A stretch of 5,511 nt of DNA from Draconibacterium orientale (GTDB lineage Bacteria > Bacteroidota > Bacteroidia > Bacteroidales > JAADGE01). The stretch lies in contig DYSM01000204.1 of the NCBI GenBank assembly GCA_020718265.1, forward strand, positions 1 through 5,511. Reading direction: 5' to 3'. Made by a program: the position numbers and the translations under genes. This document shows, in pieces, positions 1-5,491 of this stretch. Within the stretch, counting starts at the first letter, position 1, and every line of letters begins with the position of its first letter. Below the pieces are notes generated by a model. That model was not told the origin of the DNA. It searched no databases and worked only from the letters and a program-made list of their open reading frames with translations.

Positions 1-235
1 GAATTTCCAAAAATATTCAAGCGGAAATTTCGCTATAACATAAAGTATTCCAATGTTTTATGAGTTTTCTTACACGGACTGCATAGTTTTTTATTACGAT
101 TCAATAAAATCGATAAATGACAACTTTTTGACTATTGAATGACTACTGTTTGACCACTAAATGACAAAACATTCGATTGAAAAATGCCTATAACCTACAA
201 GGAATCAAATATTTACACGCTTTTTTTTACAAATA
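1..235. other. Non-coding region downstream of ppa
   Basis: No convincing gene lies here on either strand. The stretch is AT-rich and follows the ppa stop on the minus strand. It contains a weak inverted repeat (AATTTCC at 2-8 against GGAAATT at 23-29, 14-base loop), the 11-base TGAC array at 118-172, and a run of eight T at 221-228. None of these makes a clear intrinsic terminator for ppa, because read in the ppa direction the T run becomes an A run. What lies further left is unknown. Confidence 0.7.
118..172. repeat. Degenerate 11-base tandem array (5 units, TGAC-phased)
   Basis: TGAC occurs at 118, 129, 140, 151 and 162, exactly 11 bases apart each time. The units are TGACAACTTTT, TGACTATTGAA, TGACTACTGTT, TGACCACTAAA and TGACAAAACAT. 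Column 6 is A in all five and column 8 is T in four, so the consensus is about TGACNAYTNNN. No sixth unit is visible in phase on either side. The period is close to one DNA helical turn, so the TGAC cores would lie on roughly the same face of the helix. It could be a decayed tandem duplication or a set of protein sites; the sequence alone does not decide. Confidence 0.6.
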
Positions 236-916
236 CTAAATATCAAACATCAAACGTTCTACAAACGAACGATAATCTGCTGTGGCTCTTGTAATTACGT
301 CTTTGGCTTCGGCAGCATCGTAGGTGTGCGTAATTTCGCAACGTCCTTTTTCATCGCCGGGCATGTCCTTGTAAGTGAGGAAGTAATGACGCAGGCGTTC
401 AAGCACAGCTTTGGGCGCGTCGGTAATGTCGCGGTATTCGCCGTACACTGCATCGCCAATCATGACGGCAATAATTTTATCGTCGGCTTCGTTGCCGTCC
501 AACATGCGGAAACCTCCGATTGGACGCGCTTGCACGAGAATATCGCCGTGTGTAATTTCTTTCTCTGTCAATATACAAACATCAAGCGGGTCGCCGTCGC
601 CAACGATTTCCGGGCGACCAAGAACCTCAATACATTTTTCGGCAACGCGATAACCGCAGTGCGTTTGTGGAATAAAGCCGTAAAGTGCCGGCAAAATGCT
701 GGAATATTTTTGCGGACGGTCAATTGTGAGGTAGCCGGTTTCCTTATCTACTTCATACTTAACGGTATCGGTCGGCACCATTTCGATAAACGCCGTGAAT
801 ACTTCGGGCGCGGTGTCGCCTATGTCAATGCCGTGCCACGGGTGGGCTTTGTGTCGTAAACCGAGTAATTTTCCGATTGGGTCGAGTGCTTTGTGAGCCA
901 TTTTTTTTGGAGTCAT
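236..916 (-). CDS. ppa: Inorganic pyrophosphatase, soluble family I
   Basis: This 226-residue cytoplasmic enzyme hydrolyses pyrophosphate to two phosphates, pulling forward nucleic-acid, protein and coenzyme synthesis. The family signature DGDPLD is at residues 107-112. By alignment in my head to the E. coli enzyme, the metal- and phosphate-binding residues are E45, K53, E55, R67, Y79, D107, D109, D112, D140, D145, K147, Y182 and K183. The position of E. coli Tyr51 is Leu75. About 20 residues separate YGFIPQT from DGDPLD, an insertion that makes it longer than the roughly 175-residue E. coli protein; I associate this with a long subgroup seen in several phyla. The ATG at 914-916 overlaps the upstream stop, favouring it over Met6. 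Hand-counted G+C for 241-900 is about 50%, against about 41% for 961-1500 in the neighbouring gene. The function is very secure. Confidence 0.96.
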   Translation of the reverse strand: MTPKKMAHKALDPIGKLLGLRHKAHPWHGIDIGDTAPEVFTAFIEMVPTDTVKYEVDKETGYLTIDRPQKYSSILPALYGFIPQTHCGYRVAEKCIEVLGRPEIVGDGDPLDVCILTEKEITHGDILVQARPIGGFRMLDGNEADDKIIAVMIGDAVYGEYRDITDAPKAVLERLRHYFLTYKDMPGDEKGRCEITHTYDAAEAKDVITRATADYRSFVERLMFDI

Positions 917-1815
917 TTTAATTTATCTAATTTTTGTGATGACGGATCTATTTCTTTGAGAATGTTATACACTGCAAGTTTCTCTGCGGCAGGAGCTTCC
1001 GAGAAAATATTTACGAATTCGGATGTTTTTGTGGTCATAAGAATTTTTAGGTAGAACGATTCGGGTTTGCGGCGATACACGGCTTGCATTTGTTGCATCG
1101 CGTTGCTTATTTCCGAACGTCCGACCTCCATTTTGGTTTCCATTCGGTCTAAGCCCATGAGATGATAGCGGTATGAAAATTTGCGAAGCGGACTGTTTGC
1201 GTTGTCTAAGATGCTTTCTATCAAATAGTAACGATTATTTTCATCTGTACCTTCAAAGGCTTTCCAACCGGGTTCGGGTGCACTTTGGGCATTGTTCACA
1301 ATTTCTCGTGCTTTCATAAAAAAAGGCGATCCGGCTGTATTTCCAAACGAATCGTAGTCCAAACCAATAATAACATAAGCATAAAAAGCCAAAACGGAAG
1401 TCAAATTGCTGAGATGCGAATTTTCGTTAAATTCCAATTTCTGACCGTCCACGTATTCAAAAATAAACCAATCATCGCGCTCTTGGTGGTTGAGCATCAC
1501 CGATTTATAGTTTGTATTGAACACCGTTCGAGTGGATTGTATGGTCAGCGTGCCGGTAAATTTGTCGATGCCGTTGTACGCCGAAAGGTTTATAGTAAGC
1601 TGACATTCAATGCGTTCGTTTTGAGCAAAAACATTATCAGTCCATTTTGTGTCGTTCATAAATTCCGTAATGTCGCGCTGCAAACTGCGATATATTTCTT
1701 CGTTTGTGCCTTGAATGCGACTTCTGTTTACGGAAACTTGACACAATAATTCTTGCGCAAACGTATCTAAGCTAAAAAAAACGACTGCGACGAAAATTAA
1801 AACTGCATTTTTCAT
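913..1815 (-). CDS. porD: DUF4835 family exported protein, PorD-like (type IX secretion-associated)
   Basis: This 300-residue protein starts with a signal peptide: a Lys at position 2, a hydrophobic stretch over residues 4-16, and a likely signal peptidase I cut after TFA (Ala20/Gln21). There is no lipobox cysteine, so a periplasmic location is inferred. Residues 22-130 carry the pattern I recognise for DUF4835 (CQVSVNRSRIQGTNEEIY near 25-42, then NDTKWTDNVFAQNERIEC). A middle segment has FNENSHLSNLTSVLAFYAYVI and GLDYDSFG, and the C-terminus is helical. The family appears confined to Bacteroidota and is named PorD in some annotation as a type IX secretion component; its biochemical role is not known to me and the symbol is less certain than the family. 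The gene overlaps coaBC and ppa by ATGA at both ends, and no Shine-Dalgarno sequence is visible, so its start probably depends on coupling. Confidence 0.85.
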   Translation of the reverse strand: MKNAVLIFVAVVFFSLDTFAQELLCQVSVNRSRIQGTNEEIYRSLQRDITEFMNDTKWTDNVFAQNERIECQLTINLSAYNGIDKFTGTLTIQSTRTVFNTNYKSVMLNHQERDDWFIFEYVDGQKLEFNENSHLSNLTSVLAFYAYVIIGLDYDSFGNTAGSPFFMKAREIVNNAQSAPEPGWKAFEGTDENNRYYLIESILDNANSPLRKFSYRYHLMGLDRMETKMEVGRSEISNAMQQMQAVYRRKPESFYLKILMTTKTSEFVNIFSEAPAAEKLAVYNILKEIDPSSQKLDKLK

Positions 1816-3017
1816 TTTTGACGATTAAAGTGTTCGCAAAGCACATCGACAATGTCTTGCGCGAGTTCTTGCTTCGATTTTAACTCAATATCGAGAATTG
1901 TATTGTGTTTGTCGATAATTTTTACCTTATTTGTATCCGTTCCGAAGCCTGCGCCCGCATCGTTTAGGGAATTTAACACAATGAAATCAAAGTTTTTAGA
2001 TGAAATTTTAGATTTTGCGTTTTCAATTTCGTTTTCAGTCTCGAGCGCAAAACCGACAGAAATTTGCGTGTCCGATTTTAATTTTCCAAGTTCGGCTGCG
2101 ATGTCCGGATTTTTTTTCAGAACAAGATTCAAACTTTGTTCCGACTTTTTAATTTTCTGATTAGCAGGAAATTGCGGCGAATAATCGGCAACCGCAGCCG
2201 TAAAAACTGCAATATCGCAATTCGGAAATATTTTTGCCGAAGCTTCAAACATTTCCTGCGCCGATTCCACGCGTATAACTTTGATTTTCTGATTTTTAAC
2301 AGAAACCGATACAGGTCCGGATACGATTGTAACGTGTGCGCCGCATTCGGCAAGTGCTTCGGCAATGGCGTAACCCATTTTTCCGCTGGAACGATTTCCG
2401 ATAAAACGCACAGGGTCAATGGCTTCGTAAGTTGGTCCGGCGGTCAGCAGAACTTTGGCGTTAAGCGTTTGTTTCGGATTAAAAAACTCGGATAGTGTTT
2501 GCACAATTGTTTCCGGTTCTGCCATGCGCCCTTTGCCGTCGAGTCCGCTGGCAAGTTCGCCGGTTTCGGCATCAATAATGTGATTGCCGCGCGATTTTAG
2601 AAGTTCAATGTTATGACAAACTGCCGGATGTCGGAACATATCCAAATCCATGGCAGGCGCAAAAAACACAGGACAACGTGCTGATAAATAAGTTGTTATA
2701 AGCAAATTATCGGCAACTGCATGTGCCGCTTTTGCCATCGTATTCGCAGTTGCGGGCGCAATCACGAATGCATCTGCCCAAAGTCCTAAGTCCACGTGGC
2801 TGTTCCAATCTCCACTGTCTGCTTTGTAAAATTCGCTCAAAACCGAATTTTTTGACAGGGTTGAGAGTGTGAGCGGCGTTATGAAATTTTTGGCAAACGG
2901 CGTCATCACCACGCGCACTTCCGCACCTGCTTTTACAAGCAACCTTACAAGAATAGCCGCCTTGTAAGCAGCTATACCGCCGGAAATTCCGAGTATAATG
3001 CGTTTACCGTCAAGCAT
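1812..3017 (-). CDS. coaBC: Bifunctional phosphopantothenoylcysteine decarboxylase / phosphopantothenate-cysteine ligase
   Basis: This 401-residue protein performs two consecutive steps of coenzyme A synthesis: CTP-dependent joining of 4'-phosphopantothenate to cysteine, then FMN-dependent decarboxylation to 4'-phosphopantetheine. The N-terminal CoaC flavoprotein domain (about 1-180) has GISGGIAAYK at 10-19, the catalytic His in SHVDLGLWAD (His74), the PATANT loop at 88-93 and PAMDLDM at 121-127. The C-terminal CoaB domain (about 187-395) has LLTAGPTYEAIDPVRFIGNRSSGKMG, with Asn208 where the E. coli dimerisation Asn lies, AAVADYSP at 274-281 and the KIKK lysines at 288-291. E. coli Asn125 and Cys158 correspond here to Asp124 and Ser157, which I believe is usual in this phylum. 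Length is normal. The start lies one base after the rpoZ stop, with a purine-rich AGAAGAG just upstream inside the rpoZ end. Confidence 0.97.
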   Translation of the reverse strand: MLDGKRIILGISGGIAAYKAAILVRLLVKAGAEVRVVMTPFAKNFITPLTLSTLSKNSVLSEFYKADSGDWNSHVDLGLWADAFVIAPATANTMAKAAHAVADNLLITTYLSARCPVFFAPAMDLDMFRHPAVCHNIELLKSRGNHIIDAETGELASGLDGKGRMAEPETIVQTLSEFFNPKQTLNAKVLLTAGPTYEAIDPVRFIGNRSSGKMGYAIAEALAECGAHVTIVSGPVSVSVKNQKIKVIRVESAQEMFEASAKIFPNCDIAVFTAAVADYSPQFPANQKIKKSEQSLNLVLKKNPDIAAELGKLKSDTQISVGFALETENEIENAKSKISSKNFDFIVLNSLNDAGAGFGTDTNKVKIIDKHNTILDIELKSKQELAQDIVDVLCEHFNRQK

Positions 3018-3018
3018 A

Positions 3019-3339
3019 TTACTCTTCTTCGGGACGGCGGAATTTTAGTGTTCCCTCTATCATTTCCTGCGTTGCAATAAGCACCGGCTTGGGCATTCGT
3101 TCGTAATATTTGGAAATTTCAATTTGCTCACGATTTTCAAAAATTTCTTCCAAATTATCGGTATAAGATGCAAATTCTTCCAATTTACTGTTCAGTTCTG
3201 TTTTTACTTCTCGACTTATTTGGTCGGCACGTTTGGCAATAACATTGATTGCTTCGTAGATATTGATGGCATCTGCTTGCACATCTTTTACATTTCGGGT
3301 TATTGTGTTTGAAGATACACCTGTTTTTTTGGGTTCCAT
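3019..3339 (-). CDS. rpoZ: RNA polymerase omega subunit (Bacteroidota type)
   Basis: This 106-residue protein belongs to the omega/Rpb6 family, which binds the beta' subunit and helps RNA polymerase assemble. The core signature is NIYEAINVIAKRADQI at residues 26-41, equivalent to the NRYELVLVAAKRARQI-type helix of classical omega. It is followed by a charged segment (NLEEIFENREQIEISKYYERMPKP, about 62-85) that I recognise from Bacteroidota homologues. Outside residues 26-41 similarity to proteobacterial omega is low, so automated annotation may call it hypothetical. It lies 22 bases after bamD and 1 base before coaBC, the same place as in other Bacteroidota, which supports the assignment. No Shine-Dalgarno sequence is visible in the 22-base gap, which is AT-rich. 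Confidence 0.88.
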   Translation of the reverse strand: MEPKKTGVSSNTITRNVKDVQADAINIYEAINVIAKRADQISREVKTELNSKLEEFASYTDNLEEIFENREQIEISKYYERMPKPVLIATQEMIEGTLKFRRPEEE

Positions 3340-3361
3340 ATATCTGATTTTTAAGATTTTA

Positions 3362-4183
3362 CTATTTAGTTAGGTCTGCTGTCAGTTTTTCAGATTTTTT
3401 TTCGGCATTCTTTTTAATTTTCGCGGCTTCGTCGGCATATTTAGATTCGGGAAATTTAGCCGTGAATTTGTTATAATCCTTAATAACACCGTTATAACGC
3501 TCTTTTTGTTTGCTGCCCACGCTGTTTTCGGCGTAAAGATAACCGGATTTTACAATATAAAAAAGGGCTTGTTCTTTATAATCGGTATCGGGAAAAGATT
3601 GTAATGAATTTTTCAGGCTGATGACCGCCGCATTGTAGTAGCCCATGTCGTAATACAATTTTGCGTTGTCGTACGATTTCTTTTCCAAACGGTTACGCAA
3701 TTCATCAATGAGAATATTACATTCGGCAATTTTTGCACTTTTCGGATATCTTGCAAAAAAAACTTCAAACGCGGTCAAAGCAGTATAAGTTGCTGATTGT
3801 TCGAGAGTTGTCTTTGGCGAATCTTTGTAATAACAATACGCGCTCATGTAGTAAGAATCTTCGGAGTATGTACCTTTGGGATAATATTCGGTATATTTTC
3901 GGAAATAATAACCTGCCAAAATGTAATCTTTAATATAATAATTGCTGTAGGCAAGTTTATACATTACCTCCTCGCCGTCCTTCGTTCCGCGAGTGAGTAG
4001 CGCGATGTCTTCCAACAAAATAACGGCTTTGCTGTATTTTTCTTTGGCAAAATAATCCAAAGCCGATTTCAACTTAAGGTCTGTATCGGTAGATTTTTGT
4101 AACTTACTAAAGGTGCAGCTCTGCGCCAAAGTCAAAATTGCGACCGCAGCGATTACCGAAAGTGATGTTCTGAATATTTGCAT
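3362..4183 (-). CDS. bamD: Outer membrane protein assembly factor BamD (lipoprotein)
   Basis: This is a 273-residue lipoprotein of the BAM complex, which with BamA inserts beta-barrel proteins into the outer membrane from the periplasmic side. From the ATG at 4181-4183 the protein begins with a lipoprotein signal (MQIFRTSLSVIAAVAILTLAQSC) whose lipidated Cys is residue 23; the box AQSC is slightly loose. The mature part starts with the family pattern KLQKSTDTDLKLKSALDYF, then helical tetratricopeptide-like repeats with YYFRKYTEYYPKGTYSEDS and FFARYPKSAKI, ending in a lysine-rich tail. Length is typical. The frame stays open upstream to 4264, adding 27 residues (MSNIIFFFRYF...), but that would bury the signal peptide and is very AT-rich, so I reject it. 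A candidate promoter sits directly upstream. It is the first gene of the operon. Confidence 0.93.
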   Translation of the reverse strand: MQIFRTSLSVIAAVAILTLAQSCTFSKLQKSTDTDLKLKSALDYFAKEKYSKAVILLEDIALLTRGTKDGEEVMYKLAYSNYYIKDYILAGYYFRKYTEYYPKGTYSEDSYYMSAYCYYKDSPKTTLEQSATYTALTAFEVFFARYPKSAKIAECNILIDELRNRLEKKSYDNAKLYYDMGYYNAAVISLKNSLQSFPDTDYKEQALFYIVKSGYLYAENSVGSKQKERYNGVIKDYNKFTAKFPESKYADEAAKIKKNAEKKSEKLTADLTK

Positions 4184-4465
4184 GTTGCAAAAATACAAAT
4201 AGATTTTTGAGCACAACAGTTTTTTTACTATAAAATATCTAAAAAAAAATATAATATTACTCAATTTAGTTGCAAAATTCTTATTATCAAAATGTTATAA
4301 AAATTTAAAAAATAAAACTAATCAATAAAGAGTTAAAGTTTTTATTAAAAATAGATAAAAACACATAAAAATCGGAAGAAAATCATATTTTTTTTGCTAA
4401 AATGCACATTTTTCATAATTTTATGCAACTTTTTAAACAAACATACATCTGCAAAAAAGAATTTC
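4184..4465. other. AT-rich divergent intergenic region between bamD and the sigma gene
   Basis: This 282-base stretch separates the divergent bamD and sigma starts and must hold the promoters of both. Hand count over 4201-4440 gives 40 G or C in 240 (about 17%). There are A/T tracts such as nine A at 4241-4249 and eight T at 4388-4395, and GTTGCAAAA occurs twice (4184-4192 and 4269-4277). I see no gene on either strand: the frame that is open from a TTG at 4394 is more likely the untranslated leader of the sigma gene. No plus-strand TAnnTTTG match was found. Confidence 0.7.
4188..4216 (-). promoter_or_regulatory. Candidate Bacteroidota promoter for bamD
   Basis: On the minus strand TATTTTTG (4195-4188) matches the Bacteroidota -7 element TAnnTTTG exactly. 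A TTG at 4216-4214 lies 18 bases before it, close to the expected -33 spacing. The -7 element ends only four bases before the bamD ATG, so transcription would start at or next to the start codon and the message would be leaderless or nearly so. Because the region is very AT-rich, a chance match is possible. Confidence 0.4.
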
Positions 4466-5059
4466 ATGCACGTAGATGAAAAAACAATCTCGGAATGCAA
4501 ACGCAACAATTCGCAGGCTCAAAAAGCTGTTTATGAGGCGTATGCTCCGATTGTTTTAGCAGTCTGTCGGCGCTATGTTGCGGACAGAGATGCGGCGGAG
4601 GATGTGATGCAGGAAACTTTTATTACGGTTTTTACAAAAATTAGCCAGTATAAAGGTTTAGGTTCTTTTGAGGGTTGGATTCGGCGAATTGCAGTCAATG
4701 CGGCATTACTTTATCTTAGAAAAAGAAAATTAACGTACGAGATTGACGAAAATATTTCCGATGAAGAGTTTGAAAATGAGGCAGACAGAAACAGGAACGA
4801 CGAACGCGGACTGATTGAACGTGCAGGTTTTTCGGCAGAAGACATGATTGACTTCATGAGCGAACTTCCAATCGGATTTCGAACTGTTTTAAATTTGTTT
4901 GCCGTAGAAGGTTTGAAACACAAGGACATAGCTGAATTGATGCACATCAGCGAAAATACCTCGAAAACGCAATTTTTGCGCGCACGAAAACGCTTTCAGG
5001 ACGTGCTGATTTACAAAGCGAAACTGAAATTAGGAATTAGGCACAATACGAAACTTTAA
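4466..5059 (+). CDS. ECF-family RNA polymerase sigma factor (sigma-70 family)
   Basis: This 197-residue alternative sigma factor would direct RNA polymerase to a specific promoter set, probably under control of a membrane signal. Region 2 spans about residues 18-88: the core-binding segment includes AAEDVMQETF (43-52) and the -10-recognising segment GSFEGWIRRIAVNAALLYLRKR (66-87). An acidic linker (about 92-118, DENISDEEFENEADRN) joins it to region 4 (about 127-180), with the helix-turn-helix in HKDIAELMHISENTSKTQFLRARKRF (152-177). There is no region 1 or 3, as expected for ECF factors. The first in-frame ATG, at 4466, gives a normal N-terminus; a TTG at 4394 would add 24 residues unlike the family. 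The gene lies 12 bases before a membrane-protein gene that is probably its regulator. The regulon cannot be inferred. Confidence 0.92.
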   Translation: MHVDEKTISECKRNNSQAQKAVYEAYAPIVLAVCRRYVADRDAAEDVMQETFITVFTKISQYKGLGSFEGWIRRIAVNAALLYLRKRKLTYEIDENISDEEFENEADRNRNDERGLIERAGFSAEDMIDFMSELPIGFRTVLNLFAVEGLKHKDIAELMHISENTSKTQFLRARKRFQDVLIYKAKLKLGIRHNTKL

Positions 5060-5062
5060 GGA
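5058..5062 (+). promoter_or_regulatory. Possible ribosome binding site for the membrane-protein gene
   Basis: AAGGA, overlapping the last two bases of the sigma stop codon, ends nine bases before the ATG at 5072. It is the clearest Shine-Dalgarno-like sequence at any start in the window. Such sites are used weakly in Bacteroidota, so its importance is uncertain, but it supports the 5072 start. Confidence 0.4.
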
Positions 5063-5071
5063 TTCGGTAAC

Positions 5072-5488
5072 ATGAGCAAGAACGATTTTTCAAATTTAGA
5101 CACCTATATAACCGACACACTCGGACAAGCCGCCGTGCCTACCGCTACAAGATGGGAGGATTTTTATGCAAAAAAACTTAGTCCGGTTCAAAAGAAAATT
5201 AAACGCAAGACTAATGTTCGTCGCGTTGTTTTTGCCACTGCCGTTGTCGCTGCAATTTTACTTTCAATCCGAGCTTTCACATCTGAAAAATCGCACACAG
5301 TTACCGAAATATCAGCGAATTACACAACATTAAATACTTCGAAGCCGACATCCGAAAATCGGACTGAAAAATTTGATTCCACAGACAAAACGCAGGTCAT
5401 TATTCACAAAAAAATTTATGTAACAAAACGGATTCTTGTAACGGATACTGTAAAATTACGCGACACCATTTTTGTAAAACAACCTTAA
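5072..5488 (+). CDS. Small single-pass membrane protein, candidate anti-sigma factor
   Basis: I do not recognise a named family for this 138-residue protein. Residues 1-51 are hydrophilic and include RWEDFYAKKL (27-36), resembling the Trp-containing N-terminal motif of many proteins encoded next to Bacteroidota ECF sigma genes. A basic stretch (KKIKRKTNVRR, 41-51) precedes a hydrophobic segment (about 52-66), so by the positive-inside rule the N-terminus is cytosolic and the rest periplasmic. Residues 70-108 are Ser/Thr/Lys-rich and probably disordered. The tail (109-135) alternates hydrophobic and polar residues with repeated TDTV/RDTI-like units, suggesting beta strands. There is no His/Cys zinc-finger motif of the ZAS anti-sigma class. 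Its place 12 bases after the sigma gene suggests it restrains that sigma factor at the membrane; this is inference. The stop is intact, so the protein is complete. Confidence 0.6.
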   Translation: MSKNDFSNLDTYITDTLGQAAVPTATRWEDFYAKKLSPVQKKIKRKTNVRRVVFATAVVAAILLSIRAFTSEKSHTVTEISANYTTLNTSKPTSENRTEKFDSTDKTQVIIHKKIYVTKRILVTDTVKLRDTIFVKQP

Positions 5489-5491
5489 GAG

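Larger units (their letters stand above)
236..4183 (-). other. Probable five-gene operon bamD-rpoZ-coaBC-porD-ppa
   Basis: All five genes are on the minus strand. Spacings in transcription order are 22 bases (bamD to rpoZ), 1 base (rpoZ to coaBC), a 4-base ATGA overlap at 1812-1815 (coaBC to the DUF4835 gene) and another at 913-916 (DUF4835 gene to ppa). Such junctions usually mean one transcript with translational coupling. The bamD-rpoZ-coaBC-DUF4835 order matches a cluster I know from Bacteroidota. No internal terminator is visible. Whether ppa also has its own promoter cannot be told. Confidence 0.8.

Noticed and set aside
2..29. Inverted repeat AATTTCC/GGAAATT as a terminator
   Set aside because: The 7-base AT-rich stem with a 14-base loop has no following T run in either direction and lies more than 200 bases from the ppa stop.
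118..172. CRISPR array
   Set aside because: Units are 11 bases and contiguous, with no spacers and no cas genes nearby.
221..228. Run of eight T as an intrinsic terminator
   Set aside because: It is on the plus strand, with no gene ending before it and no GC-rich stem upstream; for ppa it reads as A.
326..859. Plus-strand open frame of 177 codons opposite ppa
   Set aside because: It lies wholly antisense to a gene with complete pyrophosphatase motifs and shows no domain or start context of its own. The 411-653 plus-strand frame is rejected for the same reason.
1285..1749. Plus-strand open frame of 154 codons opposite the DUF4835 gene
   Set aside because: Antisense shadow of a recognisable family; its translation has no domain, and no promoter or ribosome site is visible.
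1852..2495. Open frames on both strands inside coaBC (1852-2160 and 2136-2495 plus, 2129-2419 minus)
   Set aside because: All overlap the CoaB domain, whose motifs are intact in its own frame; the alternative translations look like random low-complexity sequence.
3733..4000. Plus-strand frames opposite bamD
   Set aside because: Antisense to a clear BamD sequence, short, and without domains or start signals.
4184..4264. Upstream extension of bamD by 27 codons
   Set aside because: It would put a hydrophobic, AT-driven peptide before an ideal lipoprotein signal; the candidate promoter also falls inside it.
4394..4465. TTG start adding 24 residues to the sigma factor
   Set aside because: The added residues do not resemble ECF N-termini and come from a 17% G+C leader; the ATG at 4466 gives the normal family length.
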